Source of the DNA: Adiantum capillus-veneris | Lineage: Eukaryota > Streptophyta > Polypodiopsida > Polypodiales > Pteridaceae | Length of the DNA: 64,000 bases | Direction of reading: 5' to 3' | NCBI GenBank assembly: GCA_014529385.2 | Contig: CM043955.1 | Span: forward strand, 146,780,140 to 146,844,139 | Shown here: positions 11,942-21,754 of the stretch, piece by piece | Layout: each line of letters begins with the position of its first letter | Numbering within the stretch: position 1 is the stretch's first letter | Program-made: the position numbers and the translations under genes | Notes under the pieces: generated by a model | Told to the model about the DNA's origin: nothing | The model's input: the letters and a program-made list of their open reading frames with translations, nothing else | The model's database searches: none

Positions 11942-12047
11942 GGCGTCGCTATGAGCGTCGCTATAAGCGTCGCTATGAGCGTCGCAAATTTACAAATAAA
12001 TTTGCGACGCTCATAGCGACGCTTATAGCGACGCTCATAGCGACGCC
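11942..12047. repeat. Perfect 51-bp-arm hairpin of CACTA subterminal motifs
   Basis: Arms 11942-11992 and 11997-12047 are exact reverse complements around a 4-base centre CAAA. Each arm contains three to four copies of the GTCGCTATGAGC / GCGACGCTCATA motif. It is probably a dense transposase-binding platform; if transcribed it would fold into a long perfect stem, a natural small-RNA precursor. Confidence 0.9.
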
Positions 12048-12078
12048 AGCTGGGGTAAAAAAATAACCAAGCGCGCCC

Positions 12079-12107
12079 AAAAACTCAGATCTCAGATCTG
12101 AGTTTTT
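12079..12107. repeat. Perfect 14-bp-arm palindrome (AAAAACTCAGATCT)
   Basis: Arms 12079-12092 and 12094-12107 around a single C. It lies just inside the left subterminal region of the CACTA element, and the sequence is unrelated to the subterminal motif. Confidence 0.85.
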
Positions 12108-12139
12108 CGGCGCCCTCAAGCAAGGAGCAGGTAACGCTC

Positions 12140-12143
12140 TCCC

Positions 12144-12188
<45 letters not shown>

Positions 12189-12193
12189 CTTCT

Positions 12194-12233
<40 letters not shown>

Positions 12234-12349
12234 AGAGGAAGGAGAGCCAGGTATGCTCCTTCCCTCTCCTCATTCTCATGTTCCCTTCCCCTCTTTCTCT
12301 CTCCCTCTCTCTCTCACACACACACACATACACACACACACATAGTGTT

Positions 12350-12395
<46 letters not shown>

Positions 12396-12640
12396 AACAA
12401 AAACAAAAACGCACACACACATACATAAACAAAGAATGCACACACACATTGAGAGAGAAAAAGAGAGAGAGAGCATGCATAAACAAAAAACGCACGCATT
12501 GAGAGAGGAAAAGAGAGAGAGAACATGCATAAACAAAAAACGCACACATTGAGAGAGGAAAAGAGAGAGAAAACATGCATACGATCCAAAAAAACGCACA
12601 CACATTGAGAGAGAAAGAGAGAGAAACTAATTTAACGTCG
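12140..12640. repeat. Microsatellites inside CACTA left arm
   Basis: (CT)n about 12145-12187, (CA)n about 12197-12229, (CA)n/(GA)n 12310-12391, then a minisatellite-like run at 12420-12630 of units containing AAACGCACACATTGAGAGAG and GCATGCATAAACAAA. No gene. GTCGTAGGAAACTA recurs at about 12638 and 12840 around an A/T-rich spacer. Confidence 0.8.
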
Positions 12641-12886
12641 TAGGAAACTAATTAAAATTAAAAGACCTAAAGATCTAGCCGACGAGGAGTTGAACTGAAG
12701 ACCTATTATTCAAGAGGGAAATGGCATAATCAATCTATCATACTTGGCATGGGTGATAGAAAGGTTATACCATTTATCTCTTTTTATTGGCACACACATC
12801 CACACACGCGCACACACACAAGAAGAAGAGAGTTATAACGTCGTAGGAAACTATCTTAAAAGACGTTAAAGATTAGGTTATATGTA

Positions 12887-12940
12887 GACTTACATTAAAT
12901 TAGATTTAGGTTTATTTTTAACTAGATTTACGTTTATTTA
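12887..12940 (+). repeat. Direct repeat left of HMA fragment
   Basis: TAGACTTACATTAAATTAG... to CGTTTATTTA; about 55 bases, copied at 13188-13242 with a handful of mismatches. Together they bracket the captured HMA fragment. Confidence 0.75.
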
Positions 12941-12985
12941 AGCTAGATTTAGATTTACGTTATATTAGATTAGATTTAGGTCTCC

Positions 12986-13172
12986 ATAGACTGCGATGCC
13001 TGCATGAAGCGGGTGAAGAAAGCCCTCAATGGAATATAGGGTATTGTTGCCTTCACTCATGGTGGGCTCCGTCGATCCAAAAGTACTGGTGAAATGTCTT
13101 CAGAAGATAGGGAAGAAGGTGGATCTTCAGGGCGGCAAGAGTCACTACATCCCTGACACAATGACCATTTAG
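12986..13172 (+). pseudogene. Captured HMA-domain (HIPP-like) gene fragment inside CACTA
   Basis: The first part (12986-13036) reads D-C-D-A-C-M-K-R-V-K-K-A-L-N-G-I, matching the start of a heavy-metal-associated domain with its C-x2-C metal site, then hits TAG (13037). The second part, in another frame (13062-13172), reads V-D-P-K-V-L-V-K-C-L-Q-K-I-G-K-K-V-D-L, the usual C-terminal half of the same fold in HIPP-type copper/metal-binding plant proteins, and ends at TAG 13170-13172. Roughly ten residues in the middle of the fold are missing. It lies upstream of the transposase gene on the same strand and is flanked by direct repeats. It is most likely a host gene piece picked up by the element, not functional as protein here. 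Confidence 0.7.
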
Positions 13173-13187
13173 ACAACCTCTAGTCAT

Positions 13188-13242
13188 TAGACTTACGTTA
13201 AATTAGATTTAGCTTTATTTTTAGTTAGATTTACGTTTATTT
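13188..13242 (+). repeat. Direct repeat right of HMA fragment
   Basis: TAGACTTACGTTAAATTAG... to CGTTTATTTA; partner of 12887-12940. Confidence 0.75.
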
Positions 13243-13556
13243 AGATTTACGCTTATTTACGTTAGATCGAGTCCACGCAAGAATTACTTACGGTTTAGGG
13301 TTTAGAGTTAAACGAACAGTGAAAAGATCTACTGTGAAAAGATGTTAAGATGAAGTGAAGTGCTACAGCTAGAGAAGAGGCAAAGGGATTTTGTCCACTA
13401 CATGCAGTATCATGTAGACGTGGGTGTGTAGATTTCTTGTACCCACAAATATAGGTATTGACCAATAAAGACGAGATTATAACCCGGTGGTTCTGATCTC
13501 CGTGCACCTCTAGACCGAGGTGTGCGGGGATTGGACATGACTAGAGAATGTGAGGT

Positions 13557-13560
<4 letters not shown>

Positions 13561-13599
<39 letters not shown>
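13561..13599. repeat. (GA)n microsatellite
   Basis: Pure GA run about 65 bases before the likely transposase start codon. Confidence 0.9.
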
Positions 13600-13602
<3 letters not shown>

Positions 13603-13664
13603 GATGAAGAATGCCAATAGAATATTAAATTTGTTGTCCAGGTTATAAGTTTTTTATCCTCATT

Positions 13665-16600
13665 ATGAGTAGCGACGAGGATGTGGGACCGTCCAACCGA
13701 AACACCTATCTCTCAACGAGGGTCTTATGTCCTTGTAATCAATGCAAGCATGCTGTGTGACGGACAAGACGTGTTTCTTTGCAGCATGTTCGCGAATTTG
13801 GCGAGTTCGATCCATCTATTATAGATCGAGTTGTTGCCAATTATAACTCGTCGGACTCTGACGCTGTCCAACAAGCAGTAATCTTGCAACCCAATAGACG
13901 TGTTCGCAGGCGCTTTGGTCAAGCAGCATATGTGAGGCCACAAGATGTAGCCTCTGACAGCTCGGGGGATGATCATGCAGAGCACATTCCCAACGAGGCA
14001 ATGTTTGAGCCCGAGATTGATGAAATGATCGAGACGATCATGGATTCAGAAAGGCTTATCTATGATGATATGAAAAGTGAAGCCGATACGTCATTGTATA
14101 ATGGAGCACGTATGTCTAGATTGAAAGCACTCCTGGTTCTTCTCAACATGCAGGCAAAGTTTGGATGGAGTGACACTAGCGTCACAGCGCTTTTCAGGTG
14201 ATCTATTACAATTAGTTTACTTTAATAGAACTCTAAATGTATAATGATCTGATAGATTTTTACACGACTGTATCATATTTTTATGTTGTGTAGATTGCTG
14301 AAAGAGCACATACTACCAGCTGACAATGTGATGCCAGATTCCCGAGATGAAGTAAGAAAGATTTTGCGAAACTTGGGGATGGATTACAATTCTATCCACG
14401 CTTGTCCTAATGACTGCATTCTTTTCAGAGGGGAATACACAGACATGGAGAAGTGTCCGAAATGTGATTCCGAAAGATATCGAGTAGATCTCCACGGGAC
14501 AAAAATTCCACAAAAGGTTTTGCAACATTTTCCTTTGCTTCCTCGCATCAAGCATTTCTTTGAATGTAAGTCCATGGCCGCCCTAGCATCATGGCATGAG
14601 GAGAATAAATCTTCGGATGGTGTGCTACGAATTCCTGCAGATTGCGCAGCCTGGAAACATATAGATGGAACATGGTCGGATTTTGCCAGGGAAGCTCGAA
14701 ATTTGCGCTTAGGCCTGGCTATGGATGGCGTAAATCCATTTGGTCAAAGATCAACATCTTACAGTGTATGGCCCATTGTCATCGTCAACTACAACATTCC
14801 CCCGTGCTTGACTACGAAGAAGGGGCACCTATGGCTAAGCTTGATTGTGCCAGGGCGATATAAAGTGGGGAATATGGATGTGTATCTTCGTCCACTATTG
14901 GAAGAGCTACAACAATTGTGGATTGGCATAGAGGTGGTGGATATGAGCCGACACACAGGACGACGGAATGCTTTGATCAGAGGTATTCTAATGTGGACCA
15001 TGCATGACTATCCCGGGCTAACAGAATGCTTAGGTGATCTATTGACACTCCTCACTCAGACACTGTAAATCTTGTTTTTTCCCATAGTTGATCTATTATC
15101 ATGTGTATACATGCAGGGCTTCAAACAAGCGGATACAGAGCATGTGTCACATGTGGACCTAGACAGAATGCACGTAGGGCACCCTCACTGAAGAAGCAAA
15201 TCTACGAAGGTCATCAAGCGTATCTTCCAGAGAATCATGTGTTACGCGACGGCTTTTTGGGAAGAGAGCCACCAAGGATGTCTGCACAAGCATGGTTAGA
15301 GCAGAAGGAGATGTGTGATGACGGATTGCCTCCAGGGATGAAGAGACTATCTCTATGGTACGAGTTACCATACTGGCCCCGACTCGTGATCAATCACTTG
15401 CTCGATCCAATGCACATATTCAAGAATGTGGGTAATCTACTATGGGACCATTTGACCGGCAAGAAAGATACTTTGGGAGCCAGAGTTGACCTTAGAAATG
15501 TGGATCGTATGGAGCAATATTGGCCCAAACAGCGTCTGATGGATCGATAAAACTTCCTAAAGCACCATGGATTTTCACAGGAGCCCAAGAACGCAAAGTA
15601 AAAGAGGCCATTCGATCTTTGCGGACCCCCACTGGCGTAATGCACTCGCTCCGAACGTGTTTTACTAAAGAAGGAAAGCTTACCGGTTTGAAGTCACACG
15701 ATTGGCATAAAATGTGTCAGGTACATTCATAGTGGACTTTAATATCATTGCATAAAATGTGGACTTTAATATCATTGCTGCACATACTTTACAGTTTATT
15801 TTACCGGTTGCCATTGAGGGATGTTTGTCTCTCGACATCCGTAACACAATCTACAAACTTGCAAAGCTGGTGCAATGGATCTCACAAAAGGAGATCGACG
15901 TAGACTCCATACCATTCGCCAAACTAAATGCTGCGGAGCTTGTGTGCATGTTTGAGAAACATTTTCCTACTACAATGCTAACCATTCAGGTGCATCTTCT
16001 TGTTCACATAGTTGATGAGGTGGAAATAGCTGGCACAGTTCATTCCAGATGGATGTTCTTCTTAGAGCGTTTCATGAAAACGCTTAAGGGATATGTGCGT
16101 CAAAAGGCACGTCCGGAGGGTAGCATGGCAGAAGGTTGGTTGGTATCAGAGTCCCTAGTGTACATTGGAGAGTGGCTAGACAGATTTGATAAATCCCGGG
16201 ACACGCTATGGCGAACCATAGATGATGAGCGCATATCTGGGATTGTCATGTGCAATCTCGGTGTTGAGAAGAAGATGACGGAAGATCTAGAGGCTAAAAT
16301 CAACCGATTTTGCATGCTTCACAATCCAGTGATGCAAAAGTGGATTTCACAATATGAGGATGCAAAGCAAGAGCGACAAAGGGCACGAATCGAGTGGAGA
16401 CGGGGAAGACGACCACCGATGCACTATCCAGCGGTTCTGGAGAGCCTACCAACCTTCATGAGCTTAAGATGGTTGCACAACCAATTGAAAAGCGCACAAC
16501 AATGCGGTGACGAAGTGACTGAAGAAGAGTGGGAGTACTCTCGGGGTTGCGCGACCAAGGTAAGTTTGCAATGTACGACTAGCAAGTGACTTTATTTATA

Positions 16601-17392
16601 AACGTTTGAACGGCCACTCATAATCTTTGTTCGTTGTAGTATAAGTCATACACAGCAGCATGGTGTAAAGGTCGACATTTTAGGGTGGAACGAATCGACA
16701 AAAAGCGTTTTACTCAAGATTGTGGAATCATGGCAAAATTTGAACAGTCTAGTCGACGACGTTCCTCTGATGTAGATCCTGTGGTGGCGGAACTCACTTA
16801 CTTCGGCACGCTGCAAGAGATTTTGAGGATCGATTACAAAGGATTTTTTGTCGACTTGTTCGACGTGCAATGGTTCAAGATAATCATGGAGGGTCGCAAC
16901 GCTACTGTGCGTAGAGGAGAGTCTGGTTTTCTTGAGGTGGATTCTACTAAGAAATGGACTGACCTAAGAGACACTTTCGTACTACCCGATCATTGTGAAC
17001 AAGTAAGTATATAAATAGTTAACATCCCCCTTTTACAAGTTATGTGCTTGAAAGCTCTCATGTAAGTTATGTGGCTCTGGCAGGTAGTATTTCATCCTAC
17101 AAAGTCTACATCAAACTGGTGGTACGTCATAGAGGTAGCCCCTCGTAGTGCAAGGACGTATGAAGGCTACCATGTGCCAATCACAACGACATCAATGGAG
17201 GAGATCAGAGAAGATGCTCAATCAGAAGCCGCTACGGTGGTGCCAGACGAGCATCAAGATGCTACTACTCTATATGGGGTGCATGCAGAGGAGCTACAAA
17301 ATGAAACAGAGGATATGTGTTTAAACGGAGAGCTCTATATAGATATAGGAAGTTATGCTGAGTTATGCGAGGATGAGAGAGAGATATCTTAA
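13665..17392 (+). pseudogene. Tnp2/TNPD-type CACTA transposase, six exons, disrupted
   Basis: Catalyses cut-and-paste movement of CACTA elements. Exons by reading: 13665-14197, 14294-15033, 15117-15720, 15795-16559, 16640-17002, 17084-17392; all introns are GT-AG, 73-96 bases, and keep frame. The N-terminus has C-P-C-N-Q-C, as in the transposase-associated zinc domain, then an in-frame TGA (13758-13760). Exons 2-3 carry Tnp2 hallmarks: LAMDGVNPFG, YSVWPIVIVNYNIPP, DVYLRPLLEEL, W-T-M-H-D-Y-P. Exon 3 loses frame at about 15515-15550 and resumes with KLPKAPW and GLKSHDWH. Exon 4 has SRWMFFLERFMKTLKGYVR and ARPEGSMAEG. Exons 5-6 are the C-terminal part (W-K-V-I style: NWWYVIEVAPR). Two lesions make this copy inactive. 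Confidence 0.9.
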
Positions 17393-17526
17393 AGCCACAA
17401 ATATTGTATTTGAACAATTTTGCTCCGTGTTGTAAAAGCTCTGGCTCTCTAAGTACCTTCCATGGTGTATAACGCTCTTTTCTACTCGCGCTCACATCTT
17501 TTGATTGAAAATTCTGAGTTTTCGAC

Positions 17527-18624
17527 TTGCCTCTTCTATCACTCAATTCATTGCGTCATTGTATTTATATGCGTCATTACGTCATTGTATTTAATGGTCT
17601 TTGCGTCATTGGCTACACACCTCTACCTACTGCGCCAGGAGCCACCCCACTTGACACTCCTCGCTTCGGGGCCCAGACGCCGGTGGAGACACCTGACGTC
17701 CGTACCCCCATCGACACGCCGCTAGAGACCCCTGCCGGGACACCCAGGTTCACGCGTCACCGGCCAGAGGGCTTGCCTTACTCCGTCGACATCAGCGGCG
17801 GCATCATCATGGATGATGACGGCAAGAAGGTGATCTCGCGCATGCGTGGTCTTTGCTCTCAGCTGTTTAGACACTATATACTAAACAAATGGAGTGAAGT
17901 ACCAAGTGATTTAAAAAACAGAGTCATCAGCATACTTCATGATGAGTTTCCCGTTCCAACACAGGATCAGCGCTTCAATGAAGACCTGATGAAGATTCGA
18001 ATGCGCGAATACTGCAAACACAAGCGTTCCGAAGTGCAAAAAGCAATCAAGAATGGGTGGAATAGGCCAGATTGGCTGGCCAAAGAAGATTGGAAGAATG
18101 CGAAGAAAGCAGCGCGCGAGAATCCCGACAAGTGGAAGCAACAAAAGGATGCAGCCAGAGCGCGAGTAGAGGCAGGGAGCTCGCACCACTTGGGGAGCGG
18201 TGGATGGGCATCATTTGAGGCCGATTTTGTAAGTCTTTTCACATTGCTCTTTATGCATGTTCGATAGTTTAGGGTTTATGAGTTTTTTAGTTCTAACATA
18301 ATGAAATCTTTGTAATAGTTTAGGGTTTATGAGTTTTTTAGTTCTAACATAATGAAATCTTTGTATGTTTTGACCGTGGTCGATGACAGGACGTGATCCC
18401 ACACCGTACGAGCGCGAGTACGCAGGCAGGAAGGGCTTAAACGCCCTGATGGACATTCTCAGTTCTCGCGGCGGCATGGTTAGTATTAGGGTTTACTCTT
18501 TTTTATTTTTTGTATTGTTTTATAAATGTCGTTATATGTTTATATTTACTGAAAACTGTCTTATTGTCTTTTTTTGCAGAATCCGACAGATACGCCGCTT
18601 GGACGCGATGAGACGTCTGATTAG
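17527..18624 (+). CDS. TNPA-like / Transposase_24 (Ptta/En/Spm) accessory protein of CACTA
   Basis: Second gene of the element, 3' of the transposase. Exon 1 (to 18228, donor GTAAGT) has a T-P-rich N-terminus (repeated TP-[LIV]-[DE]-TP) and then a basic helical domain: N-K-W-S-E-V-P, R-V-I-S-I-L-H-D-E-F, W-x-R-P-D-W-L, and KKAARENPDKWKQQKDAARA, the usual core of plant Transposase_24 proteins. Coding resumes at about 18383-18478 (GRDPTPYEREYAGRKG), then an 18479-18579 intron and a last exon to TAG 18622-18624. The exon 1-2 junction does not keep frame with the obvious acceptor at 18388, so there is an indel or another splice site. The start codon is uncertain. The family binds subterminal repeats. 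Confidence 0.7.
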
Positions 18625-18988
18625 ACGACGTCAGTTTAGCCGTAGCTAGATAGCATTAGTTTAGGGTTTCTCATAGCTTATGTATCATGAGACGGATTTT
18701 ATACGTCTTTTTGAACCATGTATATTATTACATTTGTCACCGCAGTTCCTTTTGCCAATCAATTCTTTATGCCTATGATGTTGTACAATTGTCATTATTA
18801 CATTTGCCAATCAATTCAGTTTGCCTATGATGTGTACAATTGTCAATTTTGCAAATAATGCGTCTTGTGGGTGACTATTTTGGGTCTATTATCTACCTTT
18901 GCACTTTTTTTAAAAAGTGAATCAAGTACAATATGGTTGATGGGTGGCAGGGCATTCAATGCCCTGCCACCAAAAAAATATTCTCTCG

Positions 18989-19168
18989 GGCGTCGCTATA
19001 AGCGTCGCTATTTATGGCTCTGTAGCGTCGCTATGAGCGTCGCTATAGTCTTCTGTGAGAGCGTCGCTATAGGCATCGCTATATAGCGACGCTCATAGCG
19101 ACGCATATAGCGACGCTCTCGTAGCGACGCTCGTAGCGACGCTCGTAGCGACGGTTTTAGCGACGCCG
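18989..19168. repeat. Right subterminal repeats of CACTA element
   Basis: About a dozen GCGTCGCTATGAGC-like units, first in one orientation (18989-19080), then inverted (19084-19168), mirroring the left end. Less perfectly paired than the left hairpin. Confidence 0.85.
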
Positions 19169-19224
19169 GGGGTTATAAAAACCCAGTGTATTTTCGTCGC
19201 TAATAGCGTCACAAGAGCACACAA

Positions 19225-19236
19225 CCTCTTGTAGTG
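19225..19236 (-). repeat. Right terminal inverted repeat of CACTA element
   Basis: CCTCTTGTAGTG, exact reverse complement of the left end, followed by TAG. Confidence 0.95.
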
Positions 19237-19332
19237 TAGTGTATGTTTTTATATGTGTATGTGTGAGTGTTATAGAGAGAAGAAGTAAGGCGGGGGAAAG
19301 AGAGAGAGAGAGAGAGTCTTTCTGTTACCTTA

Positions 19333-19393
19333 TACTAAGGATGCGCGTAGGTGTTTTGTGAGGTCAAAACATGCTCCATGCGCGCCATTAGTA
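19333..19393. repeat. 61-bp foldback, right copy
   Basis: TACTAAGGATGCGCGTAGG ... CCATGCGCGCCATTAGTA; same length and ends as 11804-11864 but with a different centre. Before the CACTA insertion the two units were about 110 bases apart. Confidence 0.6.
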
Positions 19394-19441
19394 ATGGGAG
19401 TCTCTCACTCTCTCTCTCTTTAAATATGCTAAGCTATAGAA

Positions 19442-19442
<1 letters not shown>

Positions 19443-19495
<53 letters not shown>
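19443..19495. repeat. (GA)n microsatellite
   Basis: Pure GA run just upstream of the H3-like start codon. Confidence 0.9.
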
Positions 19496-19497
<2 letters not shown>

Positions 19498-19520
19498 CTC
19501 CTCTATTTGTATACAGTGAA

Positions 19521-20347
19521 ATGGCTAGAACAAAAGCCACTGCAAGGAAGGCAGGCAAGGGACTAGGATTAGCAGCTAAGGCAAGTAGCAGATCTGCAAC
19601 CCCAAAGAAGAGACCTGGAAAACCCAATAAAATTCTGAAAGGTCCAAGGGTGAAGAAGTTACAAACCTGCATGGGACTTTTCAGAGAAATCAGAAAGGCA
19701 CAGAAATGTGTAGATTTATGCATACCAAAGCTGCCCTTTCAGAGGAGGGTGAGGTCCATATGTGAAGAAGCTACCTAGGGCACCAAAAAGTGGAAGGTGG
19801 TGGCATTGATGGCTCTACAAGAAGCAGCAGAGGACTTCCTACTGGAGTACTTCAGTGACATCACCATTGTTGCAGCCCATGCCCACAGGGTTACTATAAT
19901 GGACAAAGATAGTGAGACATTGAAAAGAATAAGGTGGAGGTATGACAAACTGCTGGTCCCCAATGTCTGCAAGGATAAGAAAATGAGGGAAATTTTGTTA
20001 TACCCCCCCGAGCTAGTGCCACAACTCACAGTTGTAGATATCACACATGATGTGAATACAAGGGCAAGGGCAGAGACTGTTGCTCGCCAAACAGAGGAGA
20101 TGAGGGAAGCAGAGCTTAAGGAGAAAGAAAAAGTAGCATTGGAGTCCCAGAGGCAAACATAATGCAATGTGACCCTGTCCATAGAGGCAAGCAATCAAGA
20201 AACTCTACTTTCAATGAAGGATGGTTTGCTTGCAGAGATACCATTTGTAGATGGAGCCAGAAAGCTAGCTCTGGAAAAAGTGGACATTAATTTATTGCAG
20301 AATCCAGATGCTCAGATTTCAGACACAATTATCTATGCTTGTCTTAA
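19521..20347 (+). pseudogene. Histone H3/CENH3-like domain, first exon of a composite gene
   Basis: Starts M-A-R-T-K-A-T-A-R-K, an H3 tail with K4, R8 and K9 kept but Q5 and S10 changed to Ala. The histone fold follows: FREIRKAQK, IPKLPFQRRVR, ALMALQEAAEDF, AHAHRVTIMDKD. Compared with H3, the loop after the first long helix is at least one residue longer and has Trp where H3 has Phe, and the next helix reads EAAED; both point toward the centromeric CENH3 branch, but this is inference. Instead of ending as H3 does, the frame continues into a charged helical linker (R-x-E-T-V-A-R-Q-T-E-E-M ...) and leads into an Ulp1-type domain through a GT-AG intron (20348-20419). In-frame stops: TAG 19776-19778 (a TGG-to-TAG change fits) and TAA 20160-20162. 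Confidence 0.85.
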
Positions 20348-20419
20348 GTAAGTCTTACTATCTTGCTAGCTTTGAAAACTCAGATAATAGGTTTGCTAAC
20401 TCAGATATACTCTCTGCAG

Positions 20420-21078
20420 CTTGATCAAAAGTCAACTCCCACTACACACCCACACGGAGGTGTTTCTTCTTGATCCACAAATGTCAGTGATTATTAGACA
20501 AAAGAACAGTCCATCTGGGACCTTTGAGAGTTGGTTTCTCCACTGTGCTATGCTGGAAGTTACTGTCATCATCTTTCCATATGAGAACAACCATCACTGG
20601 AGTCTCATATGCCTTGATGTTGACCAACTAGCAGTGTGGGTGTTCAATTCAATAAAAGGAACCCACCCTGAAATTAGGCTGTAAGTGTTATGTATCAGAA
20701 AGTGTTTCTTATAGATATCCATGTAAATTTGAACCCTCAAGCTAACATCTTGATACTGCTTTGTGCAGTTGTATAAAGAGGTTGTTGCTTGCCTATGGCA
20801 AGCTATGTGGAAGGTTTGAACTATACAAGGCCCCAATCAAAGATGTACCTGTCCCAAATCAAACCGATGGAAATTCTTGTGGCTAGAGATGTCTTCTCCA
20901 TGCAGAATATGTCCTGCAAAGCTACTTTGCATTAAAACCTTTCATGACTAAGGTAACCATTTATCCATGCATTCAGTCAGTTTTGGTTTAGTTTATAGAA
21001 GAATTCTCACCATGTGGTCTTTCAATTTTGCAGAGTGCTCTAAAAAACTACACATATGATTATTTGCAAAGATACCGG
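20420..21078 (+). pseudogene. Ulp1/C48-type cysteine protease domain, exons 2-4 of the composite gene
   Basis: Exons 20420-20680, 20769-20952 and 21034-21078 keep frame with the H3-like exon. Peptidase C48 (SUMO/ubiquitin-like protease) features: NNHHWSLICLD with the catalytic His, V-F-N-S-I where families have an acidic D-S, and NQTDGNSCG with the catalytic Cys and the oxyanion Gln five residues before it. The Asp position holds Asn, so catalysis may be weakened. TAG at 20884-20886 directly after SCG fits a lost Trp codon. The family removes SUMO-like tags and is often carried by plant transposons such as MULEs; here no transposase is beside it. The exon ending at 21078 has a strong donor (CGG|GTAAGT). 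Confidence 0.8.
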
Positions 21079-21645
21079 GTAAGTTTAATACAACACCTGC
21101 TTACTATGTCTAGCCCCAGAGAGCCTGAAGATAGCGGCTTGGATGACCGCACTATTGATATGACAATACATGACGTGCCACCACGACAAACCCCTGCATC
21201 CAATACAGTGGAATCACAACGGGCCGGGGGGGTCATATCAGCAGAAGATGAAAGAGTCAAGGATGAGGAAAGGTCAAATGAGCATATGGAAGGTGCTAGT
21301 GTACAACCAGAGGAGACAATGAAAGAGCCAAGTCGGCCAGTGGAGGAGCCAAAAGAGCTTATGGATGAAACCCAAGATGAGGAAAGCAGGCCTATGGATG
21401 AGCAAAAGGATATGGATGAGGAAAGCAGGCCTAGGGATGAGCAAACTGATATGGATCAAGCAAGGATAGATGATGCAAGCCGGTCAACCGAGGCTGAGGA
21501 AAATACCTTGCAGGAAACCTTGAATGAGGCAGAAAGAGCCATAGGGGAGACCAATGATGAAGATGTGAATGATGACTATGAAGATGTGAATGATGAAGCT
21601 AAAGCAGAGGAGAGCAACAACGACATCAACACTACAGAGACCTAG
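21079..21645 (+). other. Acidic, repeat-rich extension (intron-retained C-terminus of the composite gene)
   Basis: If the donor at 21079 is not used, the Ulp1 frame stays open for 188 more codons to TAG 21643-21645. The sequence is rich in E, D, P, S with tandem units around M-D-E-E-S-R-P-[MR]-D-E-Q. If the donor is used with the acceptor at 21753-21754, this stretch is intron and the FCP1-like exon joins in frame. An open acidic frame this long inside an intron suggests alternative products. A separate start at 21106 (M-S-S-P-R-E-P-E-D) is also possible. Confidence 0.45.
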
Positions 21646-21754
21646 TATGGACCCTTGCTACTTGTAGATACGGTTGTTCCGGTAATGCCTATTTAAGTAT
21701 GGCAAATATATGTTCAGCTTCTAACTACTTATATGTACTTGTCAACTTTTACAG

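Larger units (their letters stand above)
11880..19236 (+). mobile_element. EnSpm/CACTA DNA transposon, both ends present (7357 bp)
   Basis: Ends are CACTACAAGAGG (11880-11891) and its exact reverse complement (19225-19236), each flanked by TAG (11877-11879 and 19237-19239), the 3-bp target duplication expected for CACTA elements. Subterminal regions are packed with direct and inverted copies of GCGACGCTCATA-like motifs, the kind bound by TNPA-like proteins. It carries a Tnp2-type transposase gene, a TNPA/Transposase_24-like gene and a captured host fragment. The transposase has a premature stop and a frameshift, so the copy is non-autonomous but could be moved by a helper, since ends and TSD are clean. 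Confidence 0.95.

Noticed and set aside
10577-12605. Long ORFs on both strands rich in C/V, S/L or R/E
   Set aside because: They lie wholly in CA, GT, CT or GA microsatellites and translate to alternating residues.
12690-12760. tRNA-like stretch (GAGTTGAACTGAAGACC)
   Set aside because: Resembles a reversed T-arm, but no consistent cloverleaf or acceptor stem could be drawn.
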